This document shows, piece after piece, positions 42,818-50,957 of a stretch of 64,000 nt of DNA; positions within the stretch are counted from its first letter, which is position 1, and the number at the start of each line of letters is the position of its first letter. Under the pieces are notes generated by a model, which worked only from the letters and a program-made list of their open reading frames with translations, searched no databases and was not told the DNA's origin. Source of the stretch: Firmicutes bacterium UBA2530 (GTDB lineage Bacteria; Bacillota; Clostridia; Tissierellales; Sedimentibacteraceae); contig DDNC01000018.1 of the NCBI GenBank assembly GCA_002340985.1, positions 118,068-182,067 of the forward strand, written 5' to 3'. The translations under genes were made by a program, and so were the position numbers.

Positions 42818-43912
42818 ATGGTTAGTATTGAGTTAATACTTTTTATTTTGTTAATTGTATATGTTGCTATTTCTGTATATGAATACAGGTTGATTTGCAA
42901 AAATAAGAAATTACTTAGCTCATATGAAAACATGAGAAAAAAGTTGTTTGAGACCAGTGAAAAAATATCAAAGACTACTGATGAGGAAGAAATTTACTCG
43001 ATAGCTCTGGACACTATAACTGAGCTCATACCAAATGCTGCAAAGGGGAGCATTCTGCTGTTTGATGAAGAAAATGAAGTGTTTTATTTTAAGGTTGTAA
43101 AAGGATTCCGGGAAGAACTGACGGATTTCATATTTAAAAAAGAGGAAGCGTATCTGCATAAAATAAATGGATTCAGTAAATCTGCAATAATCAAAAATCC
43201 TAAGGAATTTGATATGCGCAATGCAAACAAGTGCATTGTGGACGGTCTTGAAAGTGTAAATGCTCTTGACATAGGCTGCAGCATGTCTGCTCCCATATAC
43301 GACGATGAGAGGCTCATAGGTCTTATCAATGTTGATTCTGTCATTCCCGGTCATGTATTTACAGAGAGTGATTTAGCGCTTATGGACCAGATTAAATTTG
43401 AAATGGAACTGGCAATAAGAAATGCACTTGCTCAGAACAGGCTTAAATATCTGGCTGATTACGACGAGCTTACAGGTCTTATCAACAGAAGGCTCATAAA
43501 AAAAGAATTCGATTTGGAATTGGAGCGGCTTCAAATTGATAAAAATCCGTTTTGTCTTGCCATGATAGATATAGATGATTTTAAGGGAATAAATGATACC
43601 TACGGACATTATTACGGTGATATGGTTTTGAAGCATTTTGCTGCTGTTCTTAGGAGAGAGACAGGGATAGCGGATGTGGCGGCAAGGTTTGCGGGTGATG
43701 AGTTTATTATACTTTTTGGGGACCAGAATATTACTCTGGCCGAAGTGAAGATGGAGGGAATAGCAACAGCTGTTTTGGAGTCGGGAACTGATACACAAGT
43801 CAGATTCAGTTATGGAATATGTGAAATCAACGAAAATAATATGATAGGCTTTGACAAGGCTCTTGCTGTAGCAGACATGAGGATGTATGCAAGCAAGAGG
43901 GTAAAGGCATAA
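42818..43912 (+). CDS. GAF-GGDEF protein, probable diguanylate cyclase
   Basis: 364 residues. One N-terminal membrane segment (about 3-22), a GAF domain (about 45-205, with LLFDEENEVFYFKVVKGF and SAPIYDDERLIGLINVDS), and a GGDEF domain (about 210-362) with DYDELTGLINRRLI, GTYGHYYGDMVL-type segment DTYGHYYGD and active-site motif Ala292-Gly-Asp-Glu-Phe296. AGDEF is compatible with cyclase activity in several characterised enzymes. It would make c-di-GMP, opposing the HD-GYP and EAL proteins nearby. The binding site is poor (GATGAGGTCAT). Confidence 0.9.
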   Translation: MVSIELILFILLIVYVAISVYEYRLICKNKKLLSSYENMRKKLFETSEKISKTTDEEEIYSIALDTITELIPNAAKGSILLFDEENEVFYFKVVKGFREELTDFIFKKEEAYLHKINGFSKSAIIKNPKEFDMRNANKCIVDGLESVNALDIGCSMSAPIYDDERLIGLINVDSVIPGHVFTESDLALMDQIKFEMELAIRNALAQNRLKYLADYDELTGLINRRLIKKEFDLELERLQIDKNPFCLAMIDIDDFKGINDTYGHYYGDMVLKHFAAVLRRETGIADVAARFAGDEFIILFGDQNITLAEVKMEGIATAVLESGTDTQVRFSYGICEINENNMIGFDKALAVADMRMYASKRVKA

Positions 43913-43937
43913 TAAATAATAAAAATGGGATATGAAT

Positions 43938-45173
43938 ATGAATATAGTTATTCCGAGAGAAATTGCAACAGCATTGAATATTTTAAATTACAACGGGTTT
44001 GAGGCATATATTGTGGGAGGCTGTGTAAGAGACAGTCTGCTTGGGAATGCTCCAAAGGACTGGGATATTACAACGTCTGCCAGGACTGATGAAATAAGCA
44101 TCTGCTTCAAAGAATACAGAACCATAAATACGGGGCTTAAGCACGGCACTGTCACGGTCATAATCCAAGGGATGCAGATTGAAATAACAACATACAGAAT
44201 TGATGGCAGCTATACGGACAACAGGCACCCTGATACTGTTTTTTTTACTGACAAAGTAGCCGATGACCTGCAAAGAAGAGATTTCACAATCAACGCAATG
44301 GCATATGGAAAGAATGGAATTGTTGATTTATTCGGAGGAATTTCAGATATTGAAAGCAGGATCATACGATGCGTGGGTGAACCGGATGAAAGATTCGGGG
44401 AAGATGGACTGAGAATTCTAAGGGCTCTTAGGTTCAGCTCAGTGCTTGGCTTTAAAATCGAAAAAAATACCGAAGAAAGCATCCGAAAAAACAAGCAGCT
44501 TTTGTGCAATATTTCTAAAGAGAGAATAGTGTCTGAATTCAATAAGCTTCTCATGGGCTTAGATTTCCACAATGTTATGATGGAATACAGGGAGCTTGTG
44601 GAAGTGTTTATTCCTGAAATAAGAATCTTCAATGATAAAGAGTGGGAAACTATTCTGAATTCCATGAAGCATACAGACAGCCTTGTACTAAGGCTTGCGC
44701 TTTTGCTGAATGAAACAGGTAATGCGGAAAGAATACTGAAGACTCTGAAGTATGACGGCAAAACAATCAGTTCCGTTGGTCTGCTATCTTCATGTCGTGA
44801 TGAGCAACTTATTCCCGACAAGATAGCTATAAAGAAGTTGCTTAAAAAAATAGGATATGATAATTACACTGCTCTGATTAAATTTAAAGCAGCTGTATTT
44901 AAAGCGCGGGGCCATGTATTTTTTAATGAGCTTGACGTAGTGTATGAGGCTGAAAAGGCTGCAGAGGAAATAATTGCCGACAATGAATGCTACAGCCTTA
45001 AAATGCTGGATGTTAACGGTGAGGATCTCATAGGTGCGGGTATTTCGAGAGGCATGATTCTGGGTGATGCATTGAATGAGCTTCTGGACCTTGTGATTGA
45101 AGGAAAGCTGGAAAACAAAAAGGAAGTATTGCTGGATTATATAAAAAATTTTAAATTAGCTGTTGACAAATAG
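43938..45173 (+). CDS. cca: CCA-adding tRNA nucleotidyltransferase
   Basis: 411 residues from the second of two in-frame ATGs (43932 and 43938), chosen because GGGATA lies at better spacing. The class II nucleotidyltransferase head has GGCVRDSLLGNAPKDWDITT (about 24-43, with the DxD metal pair), RRDFTINAMAYG, and the neck motifs GEPDERFGEDGLRILRALRF. It adds CCA to tRNA 3' ends using CTP and ATP; tRNA-Ser in this window lacks an encoded CCA. Normal length. The promoter of the downstream tryptophan T-box operon lies at its 3' end. Confidence 0.94.
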   Translation: MNIVIPREIATALNILNYNGFEAYIVGGCVRDSLLGNAPKDWDITTSARTDEISICFKEYRTINTGLKHGTVTVIIQGMQIEITTYRIDGSYTDNRHPDTVFFTDKVADDLQRRDFTINAMAYGKNGIVDLFGGISDIESRIIRCVGEPDERFGEDGLRILRALRFSSVLGFKIEKNTEESIRKNKQLLCNISKERIVSEFNKLLMGLDFHNVMMEYRELVEVFIPEIRIFNDKEWETILNSMKHTDSLVLRLALLLNETGNAERILKTLKYDGKTISSVGLLSSCRDEQLIPDKIAIKKLLKKIGYDNYTALIKFKAAVFKARGHVFFNELDVVYEAEKAAEEIIADNECYSLKMLDVNGEDLIGAGISRGMILGDALNELLDLVIEGKLENKKEVLLDYIKNFKLAVDK

Positions 45174-45191
45174 AAACTACGGTGATATTAT
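45163..45191 (+). promoter_or_regulatory. Promoter of the tryptophan T-box operon
   Basis: TTGACA (45163-45168) and TATTAT (45186-45191) with a 17-bp spacer. The -35 lies inside the last codons of cca. Confidence 0.88.
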
Positions 45192-45204
45192 TCCTAATAA
45201 TACA

Positions 45205-45469
45205 AAAACAAACTGTTGAAGCGAAGATTAAACCGATATGTGCACTTACAGAGAGCGGGGGTAGATGAGAGCCCGGCAGAACGCAGTACGGACAAATGGA
45301 TCGCTGAGGGTGAGGTGAACGGGTTAACACTCAAGTATCTGAAACGTAGGCCTACGTTACAAGGCAGAAAATGTGATGGCATTTTCATCAAAGTGGATTG
45401 AATTTTCAGTCAATTAAGGTGGTACCGCAGGAATTATACCTGTCCTTTTCGTAAGGACGGGTTTTTTGT
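45205..45469 (+). promoter_or_regulatory. T-box leader, tryptophan specifier (UGG)
   Basis: Stem I is closed by AGCGA (45220-45224) with TCGCT (45301-45305). The 3' side of the internal loop reads ACAAATGGA, so the specifier codon is TGG at 45297-45299 followed by A, which means Trp. An AGAGAG bulge motif lies at 45249-45255. The T-box sequence AAGGTGGTACCGCAGG is at 45416-45431. The terminator is CCTGTCCTT (45439-45447) with AAGGACGGG (45453-45461) and TTTTTTG. Uncharged tRNA-Trp should stabilise the antiterminator and turn on the transporter. Confidence 0.94.
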
Positions 45470-45497
45470 TTTTGTAAATACAATTCGGGAGAATAGA

Positions 45498-46343
45498 ATG
45501 AAAAGAATTATTGCAGTTTTAACATTATTATCAGTATTTTTAATGACGGTATCAGGATGTGCCGTAAAAACAAATGACAGCGGAGCTTCAGGAAGTGACA
45601 AGAAATTCAGGATAGGAATAGTGCAGGGGCAAAATCATCCGTCTCTGGACGAAATAAGAGAATATGTAGTCATAGGGCTGGAAGAAGCAGGAATGAAGGA
45701 CAGTGTGGAAATACTGTATAAAGATGCACAAAATGACCCAACAAATGTAACTACAATTGTAAACCAGTTTGTTGGAGAAAATGTTGATATGATTATTCCT
45801 ATTGCCACAGGAGCGGCGCAGGCAGCACAGTCGGCAACCAGGGATATAGCCATAGTGTTTGCGGCGGTGAGCTATCCGGTGCAGGCAGGTCTGGTTGAGG
45901 ATATGAACAAAACAGATGGGAATATAACAGGTGTGTCCAATGCAATAGCAATTGAAGATATATTCAAGCTTTCGGCAGAGCTTACACCCGATGTTGAAAC
46001 ATACGGATTTATATATAATCCGGGAGAGGTGAACTCCGCTTCAGGTATTAAAAGAGCAAAGGACTACTGTGATGCAAATGGTCTGAAGTATATTGAAACG
46101 AATATTACAAATTCCGGTGAGCTTCAACAGACGGCACAGTCTCTGGCAAGTAAAGTTGATGCAATATTTGTGCCCAATGACAACACCGTGGCTGTTGCAA
46201 TGCCTGTACTGGCACAGGAAGCAATAAATGCAGGCATACCTGTATATACGGGAGCAGACTCAATGGTAAAGGACGGAGGCTTTGCAACGGTGGGTATTGA
46301 AATAGCCGGGGATAAGCTGAATGAGCTTCAAATAATAGAATAG
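45498..46343 (+). CDS. TrpX-type substrate-binding lipoprotein, shortened copy
   Basis: 281 residues, lipoprotein signal with TVSGC, an ABC_sub_bind-type periplasmic-binding fold as in its neighbour (GIVQGQNHPSLDEIREYVV, GAAQAAQSATRDIAIVFAAVSYPVQAG in parts). It aligns with the next gene up to GGFATVG, then has only EIAGDKLNELQIIE where the neighbour has about 65 residues, including the Y-x-x-L-G-x-x segment that closes the second lobe. The C-terminal helix region appears deleted, with EIAGDKLN resembling the normal last helix (AEKIG). It may be non-functional. It is first in the T-box operon. Confidence 0.75.
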   Translation: MKRIIAVLTLLSVFLMTVSGCAVKTNDSGASGSDKKFRIGIVQGQNHPSLDEIREYVVIGLEEAGMKDSVEILYKDAQNDPTNVTTIVNQFVGENVDMIIPIATGAAQAAQSATRDIAIVFAAVSYPVQAGLVEDMNKTDGNITGVSNAIAIEDIFKLSAELTPDVETYGFIYNPGEVNSASGIKRAKDYCDANGLKYIETNITNSGELQQTAQSLASKVDAIFVPNDNTVAVAMPVLAQEAINAGIPVYTGADSMVKDGGFATVGIEIAGDKLNELQIIE

Positions 46344-46404
46344 CAGAATAATGAAATAATAAAGTAAAAAAATAATATAATGATTACTTAATCTGGAGGT
46401 TGAA

Positions 46405-47421
46405 ATGAAAAAGATATTATCAACAATTATTATTGCGGCAATAATGCTTGCGGTGACCGGATGTGCCGGAACAAAAGCGAATGAAGAACAGAAGCCTGTG
46501 GAAAATGTTCAACAGGAGCAAAAGACTGATGAAAATAAGAAAATAAAGATAGGAATAATCCAGCCGATTGAGCACCCTTCTCTGAACCAGATAAGAGAGT
46601 GTATAATTGCAGGGCTTGAAGAGCAGGGACTCAAGGATGTGGTTGAAATAACCTACAAGGATGCACAGGGTGACCCATCCAATATAAATACGATTATTTC
46701 ACAGTTTATAGGGGATAAGATGGATATTATAGTGCCGATAGGAACGGGAACGGCACAGAGCGCTGGAGCTGCTACAAAGGATATACCTGTAATATTCGCG
46801 GCAGCAAGCTATCCGCTGGAAGCAGGACTGGTGAAGGACCTGAACAGGCCTGAGGCAAATTTGACAGGTGTGTCCGACGCAATAGACGTAAAGCAGATAT
46901 TTGACCTGGCATTTGAGCTGACGCCTGAGGCAAAGACTTACGGATTTCTGTACAACAGCGGTGAGGTAAATTCGGTTGCCGCTATTGACAAGGCAAAGGA
47001 ATATCTGAAGGAAAAAGGTGTTGCATACACAGAAACAACAATAACAAATTCAGGCGAGCTTCTGCAGGCTGCTCAGTCACTGACAGGCAAGGCTGATGCC
47101 ATATTCACGCCTACTGACAACACTGTTGCATCAGCAATGCCGGTGCTTTCATCTGAGGCCATGAAAGCAGGAATTCCCGTGTATACCGGAGCGGATTCAA
47201 TGGTGAATGACGGCGGCTTCGCAACAGTGGGTGTTGATTACACAGTGCTTGGGAGACAGGTGGCGGACATAGTGCGCAGAGTAATTGACGGAGTACAAAT
47301 TTCCGAAATACCTGTGGAAACCCTGAAGGAATATGAAAAGATAGTGAATATATCTGTTGCTGAAAAGATTGGCGTTGAAATGTCCGAAGATTTATTAAAG
47401 GGATTCAAAGTGGTTAAATAA
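46405..47421 (+). CDS. trpX: TrpX-type substrate-binding lipoprotein, full-length copy
   Basis: 338 residues. Lipoprotein signal with AVTGC, Cys20, a Glu/Gln/Lys linker, then the two-lobed ABC_sub_bind fold (IGIIQPIEHPSLNQIRE, TKDIPVIFAAASYPLEAG, NSGEVNSVAAIDKAKEYL, TDNTVASAMPVLSSEAMKAG, DGGFATVGVDYTVLGRQVAD). Such proteins with TrpYZ partners and a Trp T-box are predicted tryptophan importers. The first copy upstream is about 60 percent similar by eye and is shortened. GGAGG precedes the ATG. Confidence 0.88.
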   Translation: MKKILSTIIIAAIMLAVTGCAGTKANEEQKPVENVQQEQKTDENKKIKIGIIQPIEHPSLNQIRECIIAGLEEQGLKDVVEITYKDAQGDPSNINTIISQFIGDKMDIIVPIGTGTAQSAGAATKDIPVIFAAASYPLEAGLVKDLNRPEANLTGVSDAIDVKQIFDLAFELTPEAKTYGFLYNSGEVNSVAAIDKAKEYLKEKGVAYTETTITNSGELLQAAQSLTGKADAIFTPTDNTVASAMPVLSSEAMKAGIPVYTGADSMVNDGGFATVGVDYTVLGRQVADIVRRVIDGVQISEIPVETLKEYEKIVNISVAEKIGVEMSEDLLKGFKVVK

Positions 47422-47439
47422 CATAGGGGAGGCATAAAA

Positions 47440-48330
47440 TTGAGCTTGACATCATTTATAGGAGCAATTGAGCTGGGGCTTGTTTACTCGCTTCTGGCGT
47501 TTGGAACATATATATCATTCAGAATATTGAATGTTGCCGATTTGACGGTGGACGGAAGCTTTGTTCTGGGAGCGGCTGTTTCGGCTGTGTTCACATTCTC
47601 CGGCAATCCGGTGCTGGGACTTATAACGGCAATTGTGGCAGGAGCGCTGGCGGGGACTATAACCGCAGTGCTCCAGACCAAGATGGGCATACAACCCATA
47701 CTGTCGGGAATTCTTACAATGACGGGACTGTATTCTGTGAATCTGGCGGTGATGGGAGGCAAGGCTAACATACCATTGCTGAACAAGTCCAGCATTTTCA
47801 CATATGCAGAGCAGTTATTTGCGGGGAAGCCGTATAAAATAGCTGCCCTGATTATAATTATTTCAGCTGTCTTTGTGTTGCTGAACTGGTTTTTCAGGAC
47901 TCAGCTGGGTCTATCCATAAGAGCAACAGGAGATAATGAGGCAATGTGCAGGGCATCCTCAATAGACACGGATTTTATTAAAATCATAGCATTTGCCATT
48001 TCAAATGCAATAGTGGCATTGTCCGGTGCACTGGTTGCACAGATGCAGCAGTCTGCGGATGTGAATATGGGAGCTGGAATGGTGGTAATAAGCTTTGCTT
48101 CCATTATAATAGGAAGCGCCATAATAAAAAATAAAAATATAACTCTGGGGCTTGTTTCTGTAATAATAGGCTCATTAATTTACAGATTTATAATTGCACT
48201 TATACTGACAACCAATTTTCCGCCGTCCTATCTGAAGCTGATATCTTCCCTGGTGGTTATTGTGGCACTGTCCGTTCCCAATATTAAAAGTAGGATGGAA
48301 GTTGCCGGATTACGAAGGGGGAGAATATGA
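47440..48330 (+). CDS. trpY: TrpY-type ABC transporter permease
   Basis: 296 residues starting at TTG behind AGGGGAGG. About eight membrane helices; the AFGTYISFRILNVADLTVDGSFVLGAAV start (given in parts: FGTYISFRILNVADLTVDG) and SLGLSIRATGDNEAMCRASS-type segment match the branched-chain/ABC permease family COG4120 used with TrpX. It forms the membrane channel. It overlaps trpZ by ATGA. Confidence 0.9.
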   Translation: MSLTSFIGAIELGLVYSLLAFGTYISFRILNVADLTVDGSFVLGAAVSAVFTFSGNPVLGLITAIVAGALAGTITAVLQTKMGIQPILSGILTMTGLYSVNLAVMGGKANIPLLNKSSIFTYAEQLFAGKPYKIAALIIIISAVFVLLNWFFRTQLGLSIRATGDNEAMCRASSIDTDFIKIIAFAISNAIVALSGALVAQMQQSADVNMGAGMVVISFASIIIGSAIIKNKNITLGLVSVIIGSLIYRFIIALILTTNFPPSYLKLISSLVVIVALSVPNIKSRMEVAGLRRGRI

Positions 48331-49121
48331 TGCTGAAATTAGAAGCTGTAAACAAGATTTTCAATAAAAACACGCCTGATGAGCACAAGGCCCTGAACAA
48401 TTTATGCCTGAATGTTTCCCAGGGAGAATTTGTGACGATAATAGGCGGAAACGGTGCGGGAAAATCCACCATGTTCAATGCAATATCCGGTTCGGCGTTG
48501 TGTGATAACGGTATTATTGAGCTGGACGGAATGGACATAACATATATGCCCGAATATAGAAGAGCATCATTTATAGGACGTATTTTCCAGGATCCAATGC
48601 GGGGTACTGCGCCGAATCTCACGGTGGGAGAGAATCTCATCATTGCATATATGAGAAGTACCGGGAGAAATATTATGCGCATGCCTTCAAAACAGGAAAA
48701 GAATCTCATCAGAGAGCGTCTGTCTGCTCTGAATCTCGGTCTTGAGGACAGAATAAACACAAAGATAGGACTGCTGTCAGGCGGGCAGAGGCAGGCGGTT
48801 ACCCTTATAATGGCAACGCTTGTAAAGCCGAAGCTGCTGCTCCTTGATGAGCACACAGCAGCGCTGGATCCTCTGAGCGCCAAGTCTGTAATGGACCTCA
48901 CCAACAGAATTATTTCGGAAAACAACATTACAACTTTGATGATAACTCACAATATAACCTCCGCACTGGCATATGGTTCAAGAACAATAATGATGGATTC
49001 GGGAAATATCGCGGTGGATATTGAAGGCAATGAGAGAAAAGGTCTCTCTGTACAGGATATACTGAAGAAATTCAGCGCCGTAAAAAATAAAGTATTTGCT
49101 GACGATAACGCGTTATTGTAA
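48327..49121 (+). CDS. trpZ: TrpZ-type ABC transporter ATPase
   Basis: 264 residues. Walker A GGNGAGKSTMFN (about 39-50), Q-loop GRIFQDPMRG, signature LLSGGQRQAVTLIMATL, Walker B LLLLDEHTAALDP and H-loop ITHN. COG1101 type. It powers the transporter with trpX and trpY. Overlaps trpY by four bases, and a hairpin lies about 25 bases after the stop. Confidence 0.92.
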   Translation: MMLKLEAVNKIFNKNTPDEHKALNNLCLNVSQGEFVTIIGGNGAGKSTMFNAISGSALCDNGIIELDGMDITYMPEYRRASFIGRIFQDPMRGTAPNLTVGENLIIAYMRSTGRNIMRMPSKQEKNLIRERLSALNLGLEDRINTKIGLLSGGQRQAVTLIMATLVKPKLLLLDEHTAALDPLSAKSVMDLTNRIISENNITTLMITHNITSALAYGSRTIMMDSGNIAVDIEGNERKGLSVQDILKKFSAVKNKVFADDNALL

Positions 49122-49145
49122 CAACGCATCATAATGCTACCATTT

Positions 49146-49190
49146 AAGCCATTCCTTATACTAATTTGTATTAAAAAGGAATGGCCTTAT
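49146..49190 (+). terminator. Probable terminator after trpZ
   Basis: AAGCCATTCCTTATAC (from 49146) pairs with GTATTAAAAAGGAATGGCCTT, a long stem with small bulges; the following T-run is weak (TTATATT). Confidence 0.55.
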
Positions 49191-49254
49191 ATTGCATTAA
49201 AATATTTCCAGCCAATGCCGATATATATTAAAAGCACATGAATGGAGAATTGTT

Positions 49255-49809
49255 ATGATTTCAGCTATAAGCAGACTGTACCAGATTAAGCCCGGCAGTA
49301 CGGGCAGCAAGAATACAGCAGTAAGCTTTTCTGCGGCACGTTATATGACTGCGCTTGCGGCGGCGGAAAAAAGAGGTTCAGTATTTGCTGTGAAAAGAAG
49401 TCTGGCAAGGGAAGCTCAAAAAATTAAAAATAGCGGAGGGGACAGTGCGCAGGCAAAGCGTGCCCTTCAAAAAATTAAATATGTAATGAAAAAAGCCGAC
49501 GAAAAAATATCCCATTTGGGAAATGAAGAAAGAAAAAAGGCTGAATTAAAGCGTGCAGAGGATACAGGAAAAAAGGAAGAGGCCAAGAGACTCAAGAAGA
49601 ATGCCCGCGTACAGAAATATTTCAGAAAGTCAAATGAGCATGGAAATATTGTGAGAACTGCTCTTGAAGAGAAGGAAGAAATGAAAAGCTCCGGCATTCA
49701 GGAATACGGAGCCGAAGCAGTTGCACCTGCTGTTGCAGGTATTCCGTCAGGTGCCGAAATACCTGCCGCCGGAGCGGCAACAGGAGCATCAATAGATATT
49801 ATGGCTTAG
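49255..49809 (+). CDS. Hypothetical Lys/Ala-rich protein
   Basis: 184 residues, not recognised. The first 35 residues (AISRLYQIKPGSTGSKN..AVSFSAARYMTALA) are followed by a very basic, helical middle (about 40-125, rich in K, E, R, A), suggesting a coiled coil, and an Ala/Gly/Pro-rich, flexible C-terminus (EAVAPAVAGIPSGAEIPAAG). No signal peptide or cysteine. Predicted soluble; nucleic-acid binding is possible because of the charge but unsupported. Start has GGAGAATTGTT upstream. It ends six bases before a convergent small gene. Confidence 0.65.
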   Translation: MISAISRLYQIKPGSTGSKNTAVSFSAARYMTALAAAEKRGSVFAVKRSLAREAQKIKNSGGDSAQAKRALQKIKYVMKKADEKISHLGNEERKKAELKRAEDTGKKEEAKRLKKNARVQKYFRKSNEHGNIVRTALEEKEEMKSSGIQEYGAEAVAPAVAGIPSGAEIPAAGAATGASIDIMA

Positions 49810-49815
49810 CTTGGT

Positions 49816-50037
49816 TCAATCTGTATATACGAAGGTTTCCTCTGCGCCGCATTCAGGGCAGTTTACGGTAACCTCGTAGCTGTACATTGAAAGAACCTTT
49901 ACGTCGGTACATTGGCTTGCGTTTTCATCCTTGCCCTTGTACCTTACTTTTTTTTCGGCTTCAGAGCCTTTTGAATAATAGTAATTATATCTTTTTCCGC
50001 AGCTTTCGCATTTGCGTCTGCCTTTGACTGATATCAT
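49816..50037 (-). CDS. Small zinc-ribbon-like hypothetical protein
   Basis: 73 residues with two Cys-x-x-Cys pairs, KCESCGKRYN near the start and NCPECGAEETF near the end, the classic spacing of a zinc ribbon. An additional Cys (QCTDVK) lies between. The middle is charged and beta-like. Binding site AGGATGTG upstream of the ATG is acceptable. Function unknown. It is flanked on the upstream side by two hairpins. Confidence 0.7.
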   Translation of the reverse strand: MISVKGRRKCESCGKRYNYYYSKGSEAEKKVRYKGKDENASQCTDVKVLSMYSYEVTVNCPECGAEETFVYTD

Positions 50038-50084
50038 TGTTTCACATCCTAATAATATTTTATCGACTTATACTGCTCTATTTT

Positions 50085-50110
50085 AAAAACATGGGCAAAT
50101 AATTGCCCAT
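50085..50110 (-). terminator. Minus-strand hairpin before the zinc-ribbon gene
   Basis: ATGGGCAA-ATAA-TTGCCCAT (50091-50110), a perfect 8-bp stem, followed on the minus strand by GTTTTTAAAA. It is likely a second terminator for the ABC/MBL unit. Confidence 0.6.
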
Positions 50111-50152
50111 AACAGTTTAGTATAATTATATACTGAGCCCGTATTCATTTCA

Positions 50153-50206
50153 ACAATAAAATGCACTTCCCATCCTGCATAAATTTATATCGGAATAGAA
50201 GTGCAT
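50153..50206 (-). terminator. Terminator of the ABC exporter/MBL unit
   Basis: ATGCACTTC (50161-50169) and GAAGTGCAT (50198-50206) form a 9-bp stem; on the minus strand it is followed by TTTATTG. Confidence 0.7.
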
Positions 50207-50222
50207 TTATTATTTCCCATAA

Positions 50223-50951
50223 TCACATATTAATTTCAAACATGCATGAGGATAATACTATTTCACCGTTATAATGTTCCTGTGCCTGCAGCTTCAAATC
50301 CTCTAAGTTCCCGAAATGGGGAAGGTGAGTCAAGATAAGCATTTTTGCACTTGCCTTCTCTGCCAGCATTCCTGCCTGAGCGCTGTTCAGATGACCTGCA
50401 GCAGTGCCGTCCATGTGAGCATAAAAGCTGCATTCTGTCATTAGTACATCCGAGTTTTTGAGAAATTCCGGCAGATCACTGAAATAAGATGTATCCGATG
50501 TAAAGGAAAATATTTTGCCGTTACATTTAATTTTTACGCTGTAAGCATCTACAGGGTGTACGTTCTTTATAAAGCTTATTTCAAAGGGACCTAAATTAAG
50601 TACGCTTTTTTCATCATAACTTTTGCCGCAGGTGTATTCGCCCCAGTTCAGCAGCTTAAAAAATTCGCCTTCCGGGGCATAAATGTTCAATGAGCCGCTT
50701 ATTTCGCCAAGCTGCGTCTTTATCTGCCTTCCATACTGCAGCGGGCCGATATCGCAGTAATGGTCATAATGGTAATGGGTTATAAGAACGGCATCCAGTT
50801 TTCCCAAATCAATTTTTTTCTGAATAGTGCTCACAACTCCGCTGCCGCATTCCAGCAGCAGTTTGTATTCATCATGCTCTATAAGGTACCCGGAGGTAGC
50901 CTCTCCGGCACGGGGAAAGCCACCCCAGTGCCCGATAATCGTAATTTTCAT
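50223..50951 (-). CDS. MBL-fold metallohydrolase
   Basis: 242 residues from the ATG at complement 50949-50951; a GTG two codons earlier is possible. The beta-lactamase-fold metal site is HYHYDH (about 59-64), with a further histidine region VHPVDAY (about 133) and Asp/His at FTSDTSYF and LTHLPHF. Related to RNase Z and phosphodiesterase-type MBL proteins (COG1234). No specific substrate can be given. The ribosome binding site (TAGGTGA) overlaps the stop of the ABC exporter gene, so the two are translationally coupled. Confidence 0.9.
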   Translation of the reverse strand: MKITIIGHWGGFPRAGEATSGYLIEHDEYKLLLECGSGVVSTIQKKIDLGKLDAVLITHYHYDHYCDIGPLQYGRQIKTQLGEISGSLNIYAPEGEFFKLLNWGEYTCGKSYDEKSVLNLGPFEISFIKNVHPVDAYSVKIKCNGKIFSFTSDTSYFSDLPEFLKNSDVLMTECSFYAHMDGTAAGHLNSAQAGMLAEKASAKMLILTHLPHFGNLEDLKLQAQEHYNGEIVLSSCMFEINM

Positions 50952-50957
50952 ATTCAC

